Shown here: positions 1 to 8,615 of the stretch, piece by piece
Layout of the letters: each line of letters begins with the position of its first letter
Numbering within the stretch: the stretch's first letter is position 1
DNA from: Caulobacterales bacterium
Lineage (GTDB): Bacteria; Pseudomonadota; Alphaproteobacteria; Caulobacterales; Caulobacteraceae
Length of the DNA stretch: 64,000 nt
Assembly: GCA_019510435.1 (NCBI GenBank)
Contig: JAEKKJ010000006.1
Coordinates: 434,001 to 498,000, forward strand
Reading direction: 5' to 3'
Program-made: the position numbers and the translations under genes
The notes under the pieces: model-generated
Databases searched by the model: none
The model's input: only the letters and a program-made list of their open reading frames with translations
What the model was told of the DNA's origin: nothing

Positions 1-231
1 CACGATGTGCGGCACGAAGCCGCCCGGCCACTGGGCCTCGAACAGGGTCTCCACTTCGCGCCAGGCACGGTCCAGGTCGAAGGTGGCGAAGCCGAGGGCG
101 ACGAAGGCGGAGTCCCAGTTCCACTGGAACGGATAGACCCGCCCGTTGGGCACGGTGTAGCCGCCCCGGTCGTTGCCGGTCAGGATCTCGCGGGCGCGGG
201 CGGAAAGCTGGTCTTGGTTGAGCGCGGTCAC
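1..231 (-). CDS. MGH1-like glycoside hydrolase (GH63-type), N-terminal 77 codons only
   Basis: Partial gene cut by the left window edge. The GTG start at 231 follows a GAAGAGG ribosome site. The visible N-terminus contains GNDRGGYTVPNG, then YPFQWNWDSAFVALGF and AQWPGGFVPHIV, the opening strand-helix pattern of the (alpha/alpha)6 barrel in GH63/MGH1-like hydrolases, a group that includes glucosyl- and mannosylglycerate hydrolases as well as other glucosidases. No signal peptide is visible, so it should act in the cytoplasm. It lies 71 bases downstream of the TonB receptor on the same strand, so the two are probably cotranscribed. Exact substrate is not determinable; the catalytic acids lie outside the window. 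Confidence 0.65.
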   Translation of the reverse strand, partial: MTALNQDQLSARAREILTGNDRGGYTVPNGRVYPFQWNWDSAFVALGFATFDLDRAWREVETLFEAQWPGGFVPHIV

Positions 232-302
232 GACGACCTCTTCAAAAGGTCGGGCGGACGCCGAGGCGCCCGCCCGCAGTCGGAGTTCCGGGGAGGAACA
301 AC

Positions 303-2756
303 TCAGAAGTTGACGGTCACGCGGCCGGTGATCCGGCGCGGCAGCACCGGGCGGCCGACGAAATAGGCGCCGCCGGCGGTCTGGTTCACGTCCTGGCGCG
401 GCGAGCCCTCGGTGGTCGCGTCGGTGTCGAGCAGGTTGAAGACGTTGACGCTGACCCGGGTCCGGTACTCGCCCATGGCCTTGAAGCTGTAGCCCGCGTC
501 GAGGTTCACAATGTTGAACCCTTTCAGGCGGATGGCGTCATTGGCGGCGGTGTAGTTGTTGCCGGTGTAGTTGGTGAAGATCGAAGCGTCGACCGTGCCG
601 TTGTCGTAGTAGAGGCCGGCGTTGTAGAGCACCTTCGGCTGGCGCTCGAGGTAGTTGCCGATGTTGGCCGGCGTGGTGTCGAAGGCGGTGTACTTGGCGT
701 TCTGCAGGGTCAGGTTGCCGCTGAACCGCAGGTCGGGGGTCAGGCGCCAGTCGGCGGTGGCCTCCAGGCCGTAGGAGCGGGTGGCGACGATGTTCACCTT
801 CTCGGTGAAGCCGCCGGCGCCGTCGTTCACGAACAGCACCTGCCGGCGGTTGGTGAGCTTGGTGTAGAGGCCGGACAGGGTGCCGGAGAGCGGCCCGTGC
901 GAGTACTTCAGGCCGATCTCGGCCTGTTTGATGATCTCGCCCTCGTAGGTGGCCGGCTGGCCGAGGCTGTTGAACGAGACCGCCCGCAGCTCGGGGAAGA
1001 AGTAGCCCCGCGAGGCGTTGGCGTAGACGTTGAGGTCCGGCGTCAGCTTGTAGAGCGCGCCCACCGCCGCCGCCCACTCGGTCGTGTGCACCTTGGCGGT
1101 CAGGTAGGTGTTGTTGCCCCAGATCACGTCGCGCAGGGCCGTGGACAGGTTCGGGGTGGACAGGTCGGTGATGTAGGTCTGGGTCTTCTCGCGGCTGATG
1201 TCGCCGTTCAGCCGCTCCACCCGCCCACCGATGTCGAGGATGAAGCGCTCGCTCTCCATCTGGTCGGCGAAGTAGGCGGCGAAGCGCTCGGCGTCGTGCT
1301 TGTTGTTCACATAGCCGGCGCCGGCATTGAGCAGGCCGTTCTGCGCCACCACCGTCTGGGCGCCGGTGGTCGGGTTGCGGGTGACCACATTGACCAGCAG
1401 CGGCTCGTTGTTGAACTCGGCCAGGTAGGTGGTGGTGACGTTGAAGTCCTTGGCGATGGCGTTGGCGTAGAAGCCGCCCAGGGTCAGGCTGTGCTCGAAG
1501 CCGCCGGCGGTGAGCTTCTTGGTGACGTTGAGCTCGGCGGTGAAGTCGGTGGCCGGGCGGTTGCGGTCGGTGACGCGGTTGGCGAACAGCAGGGCGTTGG
1601 CCAGCACCGGCGTGCCGTCCGGGTGGGTGAAGGTGGCGTTGGCCACCGAGCCCAGGTTCCGGTTGCTGAGGAAGCTCTGCAGGGTCTCCGGCACGTTGAT
1701 CACGCCGTCGCCGTCCGACCACAGGCCGAACTTGTGCTTGTAGCTGGAGTACTTGACCTTGCCGTTCACGCCCCAGCCGTCGCCGAGGTCCTTCTCGCCG
1801 GCCAGGGCGAAGGCGCCGCCCTTGGCGGTGACGCCGTCGTCGATCGAGGTCTGGAAGCGCCCCGCCGGGGTCTGGAAGCCGAGCGCGCCCACCCGGTCGG
1901 TCTGGACGGACAGCACGTCATGGCCGTCGTTGCCGGGGATGCGGCTGCGGTCGGCGCCGCTGAGCGGGATCGGCAGGAAGAACTGGGCCTGGTCGTCGAT
2001 CACCTGCGCGTAGGCGGTGATCGAGCCGGTGCCGTCGGGCAGCTTGTACTTGAGGTTGCCGCGGATCTGGTAGCCCTTGGTGTCGAGGCCGGTGCGGATC
2101 GGGCCCTCGTCGTAGCGGTAGAAGCCGGACACCGCGTAGTAGAGGTTCTGGGCCAGGGGGCCGCTGGAGGCGAAGTCGGCGCGCACCCGGCCCTTCTCGG
2201 CCACCTCAACCTGCGCCACGCCCTCGGCATGGTCCGAGCCGGTCTTGGAGATGTAGTTGATCAGGCCGGCCACCGAGCCCGCGCCGAACAGGTTCGAGAC
2301 CCCGCCGCGCACGAACTCCAGCCGCTCGATGCCCAGGTCGTTGCGGTAGTAGACGTCATAGGCCGAGGAGTTCAGCCCGAAGGTGCTCAGCACCGGGATG
2401 CCGTCGTACTCCAGGGGCGTGAACTGGTACTGGCCGCCGGACGGCAGGCCCTTGATGAAGACGTTGGCCGCCACCTCGCCGCCGCCGCCGTCGGCCTTGA
2501 TGGTCGGCACGGTGTTGAGGATGTCGGCCTGGCCCGCGGCGGTGACCTTCTGGAGCTGTTTCTCGTCGATGGCGCTGACCGCCAGCGGCGTGTTCATGGC
2601 CGCGCGGGCGCGGCTGGTGCCGGTGACGATCACCTCCTCGACCTCGGCCCCGGAGGACACGGCCTGGGCCAGGGCGAAGCTGGGCGCGAGCATCACCGCG
2701 GTCGCGGCCAGCAGCTGGAGGCGACGGCGATTGGCGCGCGGATGGGATGTGGTCAT
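303..2756 (-). CDS. TonB-dependent outer-membrane receptor, 817 aa
   Basis: Outer-membrane active transporter. It has a typical signal peptide (cleavage near residue 30 after FALAQA), a TonB-box-like EEVIVTG at about residues 40-46, a plug domain at about 50-170 (LQKVTAAGQADILNTVP; RLEFVRGG; GLINYISKTG), and a long beta-barrel ending in VTVNF with a terminal Phe, as outer-membrane barrels require. The ATG is preceded by GAGGGGGG. The downstream neighbour is a glycoside hydrolase and the divergent neighbour is a LysR regulator followed by sugar genes, so a glycoside ligand is likely rather than iron. Family assignment is firm; the ligand is inferred from context. Confidence 0.93.
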   Translation of the reverse strand: MTTSHPRANRRRLQLLAATAVMLAPSFALAQAVSSGAEVEEVIVTGTSRARAAMNTPLAVSAIDEKQLQKVTAAGQADILNTVPTIKADGGGGEVAANVFIKGLPSGGQYQFTPLEYDGIPVLSTFGLNSSAYDVYYRNDLGIERLEFVRGGVSNLFGAGSVAGLINYISKTGSDHAEGVAQVEVAEKGRVRADFASSGPLAQNLYYAVSGFYRYDEGPIRTGLDTKGYQIRGNLKYKLPDGTGSITAYAQVIDDQAQFFLPIPLSGADRSRIPGNDGHDVLSVQTDRVGALGFQTPAGRFQTSIDDGVTAKGGAFALAGEKDLGDGWGVNGKVKYSSYKHKFGLWSDGDGVINVPETLQSFLSNRNLGSVANATFTHPDGTPVLANALLFANRVTDRNRPATDFTAELNVTKKLTAGGFEHSLTLGGFYANAIAKDFNVTTTYLAEFNNEPLLVNVVTRNPTTGAQTVVAQNGLLNAGAGYVNNKHDAERFAAYFADQMESERFILDIGGRVERLNGDISREKTQTYITDLSTPNLSTALRDVIWGNNTYLTAKVHTTEWAAAVGALYKLTPDLNVYANASRGYFFPELRAVSFNSLGQPATYEGEIIKQAEIGLKYSHGPLSGTLSGLYTKLTNRRQVLFVNDGAGGFTEKVNIVATRSYGLEATADWRLTPDLRFSGNLTLQNAKYTAFDTTPANIGNYLERQPKVLYNAGLYYDNGTVDASIFTNYTGNNYTAANDAIRLKGFNIVNLDAGYSFKAMGEYRTRVSVNVFNLLDTDATTEGSPRQDVNQTAGGAYFVGRPVLPRRITGRVTVNF

Positions 2757-2887
2757 GTGAACCCCCCTCGAGGTTTCTGGCCGCTCTGACGCGGTCTCTT
2801 GATCTTCCGGGGGTCACGATACGCGCGCCCCCAAACCTGCCCTGAGGGTGAGTGGACCGGCTGCGGAGCTGAAGTCCCCTAAAGCGG

Positions 2888-2898
2888 AACGGTCCGTT
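2888..2898. promoter_or_regulatory. Inverted repeat in the TonB receptor/LysR divergent promoter
   Basis: AACGG-T-CCGTT is a perfect 5-1-5 palindrome inside the 193-base divergent intergenic region, about 50 bases upstream of the LysR start. LysR proteins usually bind T-N11-A dyads between divergent promoters, and this is the best dyad seen here. It is a candidate operator only. Confidence 0.35.
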
Positions 2899-2949
2899 GC
2901 AATCCAGGAAACCTTGACGGTAGGCTGGCGATCGCGCGGGGAGGCCCAG

Positions 2950-3855
2950 ATGCTCGATTTCGGCGACTTGCTCGTCTTCACCAAGGTTGTCGAGGTGGAA
3001 AGCCTGACCCGGGCCGGACAGCTCCTGGGCATGCCGAAGTCCACCGTCAGCCGGCGGATCTCGCGGCTGGAAGCGCACCTTGGCGCCCAGCTGCTGCTGC
3101 GCAACAGCCGCGCCGTGACGGTGACCCCGGACGGGGCGCTGTTCTTCGAATACTGCCTGCGCAGCCTGGGCGTGCTGCGCGACGGGGAGCGGGCGCTGCA
3201 GAGCCAGCAGCGGCGGCCGCAGGGGCTGGTGCGGCTGGCCATGCCGCACGCCCTGGGCCAGACCTTGCTGCCCTCGCTGCTCGCCGAATTCCTCGAGCTC
3301 TACCCCGACCTGCGGGTGATCACCGCCCTGGCCGACGATCCCACCGCCCTGTTGCGGGACGGCTTCGACCTGGCCGTCTGCGTCGGGCCGCTGGCCGATT
3401 CCGGGCTTTTCGCGGTGCGTCTGGGCGCGACCGAGTCCGGCGCCTTCGGCGCGCCGGGCTACTTCGAGCGCAAGGGCCTGCCGCAGAGCCATGCGGAGCT
3501 GACCCGCTTCGACCTCCTGGCCCTGGGCGCGGCCGACCGCAACTTCCGCTGGACGCTGAACGATGGTCGCCACGACGTGGCCGTCTCGTTCTCCCCGCGG
3601 CTGGTCTGCAACGACCTCTTGCTCCTGCGCCAGGCGGTGCTGGCGGGCCTCGGCATCGCCAACCTGCCGGCCTTCCTCTGCAAGCAGGACCTGGTCGAAG
3701 GCCGCCTGCTGGAGGTGCTGCCGGGGTGGAAGACCGAGGACCTGACCTTCTACGCCATGTTCACCGACCCCAAGGCGCTGCCGGTCCGGGTGCGGGCGCT
3801 GATCGACTTCATGGTGGAGCGCCTGAGGCGCCGCCTTTCGTGGGAAATTGGATAG
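2950..3855 (+). CDS. LysR-family transcriptional regulator, 301 aa
   Basis: N-terminal winged helix-turn-helix at residues 1-60 (FGDLLVFTKVVEVESLTRAGQLL, then STVSRRISRLEAHLGAQLLL in the recognition region), followed by a periplasmic-binding-like effector domain to the C-terminus. The ATG at 2950 has a GGGGAGG site six bases upstream and gives the usual 300-residue length; the frame is open further upstream but has no better start. It is divergent from the TonB receptor and heads the operon with glycerate kinase, transporter and oxidoreductases, so it probably controls both arms in response to a catabolic intermediate. The effector is unknown. Confidence 0.9.
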   Translation: MLDFGDLLVFTKVVEVESLTRAGQLLGMPKSTVSRRISRLEAHLGAQLLLRNSRAVTVTPDGALFFEYCLRSLGVLRDGERALQSQQRRPQGLVRLAMPHALGQTLLPSLLAEFLELYPDLRVITALADDPTALLRDGFDLAVCVGPLADSGLFAVRLGATESGAFGAPGYFERKGLPQSHAELTRFDLLALGAADRNFRWTLNDGRHDVAVSFSPRLVCNDLLLLRQAVLAGLGIANLPAFLCKQDLVEGRLLEVLPGWKTEDLTFYAMFTDPKALPVRVRALIDFMVERLRRRLSWEIG

Positions 3856-3951
3856 TTGCGCAAAGTGGGACGCAAGGTTCCAGCACAAGCGCCTATCCGG
3901 GCGGGGTCCTTCAGGGCAGCGTTTAAAGAAAAACGGGGGACGGATATCCGC

Positions 3952-5280
3952 TTGGGCGACCCAGACTTGCAACTCGATCCGGCCGGGCGCGCCCAGACCT
4001 ACGCGGAGCAGCGTACGGCGCTGCTGGACCTGTTCACCACCGCCGTGGACGCTGTCTCGGCGGAGGCGGCGATGCCGCGCCAGCTGCCGTCGGCGCCGCG
4101 CGGCCGGACGGTGCTGTTCTCCATCGGCAAGGCGGCCGACGCCATGGCGCGGATCGCCGTGGAGCGGCTGGCGGCCCCGGTGTCCGGCCTGATCGTCACC
4201 CGTTACGGCCACCTGCAGCCCGGGCCGGCGCTGAAGGACTTCGAGGTGATCGAGGCGGGGCACCCGGTGCCGGACGCCGCCAGCCTGCGCGCCGCCGAGC
4301 GCGCCCTGGCGATGGCCGCCGGCCTCACCGCCCACGACCAGCTGCTGGTGCTGCTTTCCGGCGGCGGCTCGGCCCTGATGTCCGCGCCCGCGCCGGGCGT
4401 GACGCTGCAGGACAAGCAGGCCGTGACCCGCGCCCTGCTGCAGTCAGGCGCCACGATCGGCGAGATCAACTGCGTGCGAAAGCACGTCTCGCGGGTGAAG
4501 GGCGGCCGGCTGGCGGTGGCTGCGGGCCCGGCGAAGGTCTCGACCTTCATCATCTCCGACATCCCCGGCGACGACCCGTCGTTCGTCTCGTCCGGCCCGA
4601 CGGTGGCGGACACGACGGACCTGGCCATGGCCCGCGAAATCGTCGACCGCTATCGAATCGACCTTCCGGCCTCGGTCGCCACGGCGCTGATGGATCCGGC
4701 CAACGAGACGCCGGCGCCCGACAGCCTGGGCCTGGCCGGCGCCGAGACCACCGTCATCGCCCGGGCCCGCGACGCCCTGGCCGCGGCCAGCCGGCGCGCC
4801 GAGGACATGGGCTATGTGGTGACCGGCCTGGGCGACCAGCTGCAGGCCGAGGCGCGCCACCTGGGAGCCGGCCATGCGGCCCTGGCGCGGCGCCTGTCGT
4901 CCGACGGCCTGCGCCGGGCGATCATCTCCGGCGGCGAGACCACGGTGACGGTGGTCAACAAGGCCGGGCGGGGCGGCCGGAACCTGGAATACCTGCTGGG
5001 CCTGGCCATCGCCCTGCAGGGCGCGCCGGGGATCTGCGCCCTCTCCTGCGACACCGACGGGATCGACGGCACCGACGCGGCCGCCGGCGCCCTGGTGCTG
5101 CCCGACACCCTGGAGCGGGCGCGCCAGGCGGGCCTCGACCCCGACCATTACCTGCGCACCAACAACGCCTATTGCTTCTTCGAGGCCCTGGGCGACCTCG
5201 TCGTCACCGGCCCCACGCGGACCAATGTGAACGACTTCCGCGCCATCCTGGTGGACGGATCGGCGGTGCGGTCCCGCTGA
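3952..5280 (+). CDS. Glycerate 2-kinase (DUF4147/MOFRL family; GckA/TtuD type), about 442 aa
   Basis: Phosphorylates D-glycerate to 2-phosphoglycerate, feeding lower glycolysis. Family motifs are clear: SIGKAADAM near the N-terminus, AGHPVPDAAS, LLSGGGSALM, CVRKHVSRVKGGRLA, SDIPGDDPSFVSSGPT, and the C-terminal MOFRL region with GRGGRNLEYLLGLA, SCDTDGIDGTDAAAGA and TGPTRTNVND. Family similarity begins near DPAGRAQTY. The TTG at 3952 is used because a GGGGA lies 11 bases upstream, but a TTG at 3967 and upstream in-frame starts are possible. Its place in a glycoside locus suggests glycerate is a product of the pathway. Confidence 0.88.
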   Translation: MGDPDLQLDPAGRAQTYAEQRTALLDLFTTAVDAVSAEAAMPRQLPSAPRGRTVLFSIGKAADAMARIAVERLAAPVSGLIVTRYGHLQPGPALKDFEVIEAGHPVPDAASLRAAERALAMAAGLTAHDQLLVLLSGGGSALMSAPAPGVTLQDKQAVTRALLQSGATIGEINCVRKHVSRVKGGRLAVAAGPAKVSTFIISDIPGDDPSFVSSGPTVADTTDLAMAREIVDRYRIDLPASVATALMDPANETPAPDSLGLAGAETTVIARARDALAAASRRAEDMGYVVTGLGDQLQAEARHLGAGHAALARRLSSDGLRRAIISGGETTVTVVNKAGRGGRNLEYLLGLAIALQGAPGICALSCDTDGIDGTDAAAGALVLPDTLERARQAGLDPDHYLRTNNAYCFFEALGDLVVTGPTRTNVNDFRAILVDGSAVRSR

Positions 5281-5306
5281 AGGACCGGCCGAAAGGGGAG
5301 GAACCC

Positions 5307-6572
5307 ATGAACGCCACCACCGCGCCGCCCGGCCGCCTCGGCTCCGTGGGCAACTACGCCTGGATGGCCGTGGGCCTGCTGTGGATCTGCGCCTTCCTGA
5401 ACTCCTCGGACCGCTCGCTGATCGTGGGCGTGATGCCGGCGATCCGCGAGGAATTCCACCTCAGCAACACCCAGCTGGCCCTGCCCACGACGATCTTCTT
5501 CTGGGTCTATGCGGGGGCCGTGTTCCTCACCAGCCGGTTCGGCGACAAGCTGGCGCGCAGCCAGGTGATCACCTGGGGCCTGGTGTTCTGGAGCCTGGCG
5601 ACCGGGCTGGTCTCGCTCTCCACCGGCTTCGCCATGCTGATCGGCACGCGGGCCCTCGTGGCGGTGGGCGAGGCCACCTACTACCCCAGCGCCACCGCCC
5701 TCATCAGCGACTGGCATTCCAACCGCACCCGGGGCCGGGCCCTGTCGCTGCACCAGACCGGCGTCTTCGCCGGCGCCCTCGCCGGCTCGCTGGTCGCCGG
5801 CGTGATCGCCGACCACATGGGCTGGCGGGCCTCGTTCATGATCTTCGGCGGGGCCGGCGTGGTGTTCTCCATGCTGCTGTTCCGCCTGCTGCGCGACGCG
5901 CCTGGACGCGACGCCGAGCGGGCTGCAAAGACGGCGGACGAGCCGCTGGGCGTGGTGTTCCGCATCAAGCCGGCGCTCTTCCTGTGCGCGGTCTTCTTCC
6001 TGGGCACGGCGGCGTCCAACGGCCTGACCATCTGGGCGCCCACCTTCGTGCACGACCGGTTCCACACCGACCTGACCCACTCGGCCCTGACCGGGGCGGT
6101 TCCGATCAATCTCGCGGGGGTGGTCTCCGTGCCCCTGGGCGGGCTGCTGGCCGACTGGCTGGCCGCGCGCACCGCCATCGGCCGCTTCTACGCCCTGGCC
6201 ATCGGCCTGGGGGCGGCGGGCGTGCTGCTGGTCCCGCTGGCGTTCGCCGGCTCGGTCTGGACGGTCAGCCTGGTGCTGCTCACCTCCAGCCTCGGCAAGG
6301 GCCTGTTCGACGGGTGCATCTACGCGGCCATGCACGACGTGGTCCCGGCCCAGGCCAGGTCCACCGCGGTCGGCGTCATGACCATGTGCGGCTTCGTCGG
6401 GGCCGGCCTCGCGCCGCTGTTCGTGGCCCAGGTGGGCGACATTCTGGGCATGGCCATGGCGATCACGATGCTGGCGGCGCTCTATTTCGTGGGGGTCGCC
6501 ATCCTCTTGTCCACCCGCGGCGAGACGCGCAAGGCGATCATCCCGCACGAGCACGTGGGAGTCCCCGCATGA
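5307..6572 (+). CDS. MFS transporter, sugar-acid/anion symporter type, 421 aa
   Basis: Inner-membrane permease with twelve predicted helices in two halves. It shows the family patterns SDRSLIVGVMPAIREEF in helix 1, FFWVYAGAVFLTSRFGDKL between helices 2 and 3, and a loop with ADWLAARTAIGRF. The style resembles the anion:cation symporter group that carries glucarate, galactonate and similar acids. The ATG follows AAGGGGAGGAA. Its TGA overlaps the ATG of the next gene (ATGA), showing translational coupling. The substrate is probably the hydrophilic glycoside or a sugar acid handled by the neighbouring enzymes; this is inferred. Confidence 0.85.
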   Translation: MNATTAPPGRLGSVGNYAWMAVGLLWICAFLNSSDRSLIVGVMPAIREEFHLSNTQLALPTTIFFWVYAGAVFLTSRFGDKLARSQVITWGLVFWSLATGLVSLSTGFAMLIGTRALVAVGEATYYPSATALISDWHSNRTRGRALSLHQTGVFAGALAGSLVAGVIADHMGWRASFMIFGGAGVVFSMLLFRLLRDAPGRDAERAAKTADEPLGVVFRIKPALFLCAVFFLGTAASNGLTIWAPTFVHDRFHTDLTHSALTGAVPINLAGVVSVPLGGLLADWLAARTAIGRFYALAIGLGAAGVLLVPLAFAGSVWTVSLVLLTSSLGKGLFDGCIYAAMHDVVPAQARSTAVGVMTMCGFVGAGLAPLFVAQVGDILGMAMAITMLAALYFVGVAILLSTRGETRKAIIPHEHVGVPA

Positions 6573-7615
6573 GCGCCGGCCCCGCCGCCCTGGTCCTGAA
6601 GGCGCCGCGCGAGCTGGCGTTCGAGGACCTGCCCACCGCCCCGCTCGGCCCGCAGGAGGTGCGCATCCGCACGCTGGTCTCCGGCGTCAGCGCGGGCACC
6701 GAGCTCTCGCAGTTCCGCGGCACCAACCCCTTCATGCACACCCGCTTCGACGAGGCGCAGCGGCTGTTCCTGCCCGCCGAGGCGCCCAGCTGGCCCTATC
6801 CGGTGCGCAACCTCGGCTACGAGGAGGCCGGCGAGATCGTCGAGATGGGCGCGGAGGTCTCCGACCTGCGCGTGGGCGATCGGGTGTTCGGCACGTGGGG
6901 CCACCGCACGCACCACGTGGCGCCCGCCGACTACGCCCGCGACCGCCGCCTGCCCGCGGGCGCGGATCCGCGGATCGGGATCTTCTCCCACATCGGCGCC
7001 GTGGCGCTGAACGGGGTGCACGACGCGGGCCTGCGGATCGGGGACCTGGTGGCGGTGTTCGGCCTGGGCGTGCCGGGCCAGATCGTGGTGCAGGCGGCGT
7101 TCGCGTCGGGCGCCCGCGTGATCGCCGTCGACCCCGACCCGCACCGGCGCGCGGTCGCCCTGGCGCACGGCGCGGCCGAGGCGCTGGACCCCGGCCAGGG
7201 CAGCCCGGCCGAGGCGATCAAGGCGATGACCGGCGGGCGCGGCGCGGACGCCTGCATCGAGGTCTCGGGCTTCCCGCCGGCGCTGGCGGAGGCCATCCGC
7301 GCCGTGGCCTATTCGTCGCGCGTGGTGGCCATGGGCTTCTTCCAGGGCGAGGCCCAGGGCCTGCGCCTGGGCGAGGAGTTCCACCACAACCGGGTGCAGC
7401 TGGTCTGTTCGCAGATCTCCGGGGTGGCGCCCGAAGCCAGCTACCGCTGGTCGAAGCTGCGGCTCTGGCAGACCGCGGTGCGCCTGCAGCACGAGGGCGT
7501 GCTGGACCTGACGCCGCTGATCTCCCACAGCGCGCCCTTCGCCGAGGCGCCGGCCCTGTTCCAGCGGCTGGACCGGGGCGAGCCGGGCCTGCTGCAGGCG
7601 GTTCTGGAGTTCTAG
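6569..7615 (+). CDS. Medium-chain dehydrogenase/reductase (zinc alcohol dehydrogenase-like), 348 aa
   Basis: GroES-like N-terminal half and Rossmann NAD(P)-binding half with AVFGLGVPGQIVVQAA at about residues 167-183. The position that normally carries the catalytic zinc Cys reads SGVSAGTELS, and the GHE motif is replaced by YEEAGEIVEMG, as in the BchC-like subgroup that lacks classical zinc ligands. It likely oxidises or reduces a sugar or sugar-derived hydroxyl with NAD(P). It is coupled to the upstream transporter by ATGA overlap and followed after one base by the Gfo/Idh gene, so the two redox enzymes probably act in sequence. Confidence 0.85.
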   Translation: MSAGPAALVLKAPRELAFEDLPTAPLGPQEVRIRTLVSGVSAGTELSQFRGTNPFMHTRFDEAQRLFLPAEAPSWPYPVRNLGYEEAGEIVEMGAEVSDLRVGDRVFGTWGHRTHHVAPADYARDRRLPAGADPRIGIFSHIGAVALNGVHDAGLRIGDLVAVFGLGVPGQIVVQAAFASGARVIAVDPDPHRRAVALAHGAAEALDPGQGSPAEAIKAMTGGRGADACIEVSGFPPALAEAIRAVAYSSRVVAMGFFQGEAQGLRLGEEFHHNRVQLVCSQISGVAPEASYRWSKLRLWQTAVRLQHEGVLDLTPLISHSAPFAEAPALFQRLDRGEPGLLQAVLEF

Positions 7616-7616
7616 G

Positions 7617-8615
7617 ATGCGGCGTCTGCGCACCGGCGTCCTGGGGCCTGGCGGCATCGGCGCGCGCCACGCCGCCGCCCTGGCCCAGCTGCCGGACCAA
7701 TTCGAGCTGGTCGCCGTCTGCGGCCGCCGCGCCGAGCCGACGGAGGCCTTCGCGGCCGCCCATGGCGGCGCCGCCTTCACCGACTTCGACCGCATGCTTG
7801 GCGAGGCGGCGCTGGACGTGCTGGTCGTCGCCCTGCCGCCTGGCGCGCACGCCGGGGAGGTCGAGCGCGCGGCCGCAGCCGGGGTCCACCTCCTGGTGGA
7901 GAAACCCATCGCCCTTGACCTGGAGACCGGCCGGCGGATGGTCGTCGCCGCCGAGGCCGCCCAGGTCACCGCGGCCGTGGGCTTCATGTACCGCCACGGC
8001 GGGGCCGTGCGGCGCTGGCAGGCGTTGGCTGAGGCCGGCGCCACCGGGCCGGTGGGCCTCTTCGCCGGCAGCTACCATTGCAACGCCCTGCATGCCCCGT
8101 GGTGGCGGAGCGAGGCGGTCTCGGGCGGCCAGATGCTGGAGCAGCTGATCCACCTGATCGACCTGGTGCGGCTCTTCATGGGCGAGCCGGACACGGTCTA
8201 CGCCCGCCGCGCCAACCTCTTCCACGGCGGCGTCGCCGGCTATGACATCGAGGACGTCTCGGCGATCGTGTTCGGCTGGGACGACGGCCGCCTCGCCAGC
8301 CTCAACGCCAGCAACATCGCCATCCCCGGCCGCTGGCTGAAGGAATGGCGGCTGATGGCGGAGCACATGACTGCCCGGTTCGAGGACTGGAACAAGGCGG
8401 TGCTGGTCCGTACCGGTCCGGATCCTCAGGACGAGCTGGTCGCCGAGACCACCGACGTGTTCGTGGCCCAGCTGGCGGACCTGGCCGAGGCGATCCATGA
8501 GCGGCGCCCACCGCGGGCCCCGCTGGCGGAGGGCGAGGCCAGCCTGCGGCTCGCGCTGGCCGCCCGGCGGTCGGCGGACGACCGCCGCGAGATCCGGCTC
8601 ACCGATGCGATTTGA
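7617..8615 (+). CDS. Gfo/Idh/MocA-family NAD(P)-dependent oxidoreductase, 332 aa
   Basis: N-terminal Rossmann fold (GVLGPGGIGARHAAAL at residues 7-22), the family EKP motif in LLVEKPIALD at about 95-104, and a C-terminal alpha/beta domain with the HLIDLVRLFMGEP helix that carries the family catalytic His. Members act on sugars, inositols and 3-keto-glycosides. ATG begins one base after the preceding stop; its end overlaps the next gene by 11 bases. Together with the upstream dehydrogenase this suggests an oxidoreductive step on a sugar. No sequence feature fixes the substrate. Confidence 0.88.
   Translation: MRRLRTGVLGPGGIGARHAAALAQLPDQFELVAVCGRRAEPTEAFAAAHGGAAFTDFDRMLGEAALDVLVVALPPGAHAGEVERAAAAGVHLLVEKPIALDLETGRRMVVAAEAAQVTAAVGFMYRHGGAVRRWQALAEAGATGPVGLFAGSYHCNALHAPWWRSEAVSGGQMLEQLIHLIDLVRLFMGEPDTVYARRANLFHGGVAGYDIEDVSAIVFGWDDGRLASLNASNIAIPGRWLKEWRLMAEHMTARFEDWNKAVLVRTGPDPQDELVAETTDVFVAQLADLAEAIHERRPPRAPLAEGEASLRLALAARRSADDRREIRLTDAI

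Noticed and set aside
897..2789. Long open frame (630 codons) on the plus strand opposite the TonB receptor
   Set aside because: It has Val/Gly/Ala/Arg-rich, repeat-like composition without domains and is the mirror of a strongly supported receptor gene; long antisense frames are common in very GC-rich DNA.
2356..4335. 659-codon minus-strand frame across the LysR and glycerate kinase genes
   Set aside because: Low-complexity composition, crosses two well-supported genes on the other strand and a promoter region, no ribosome site.
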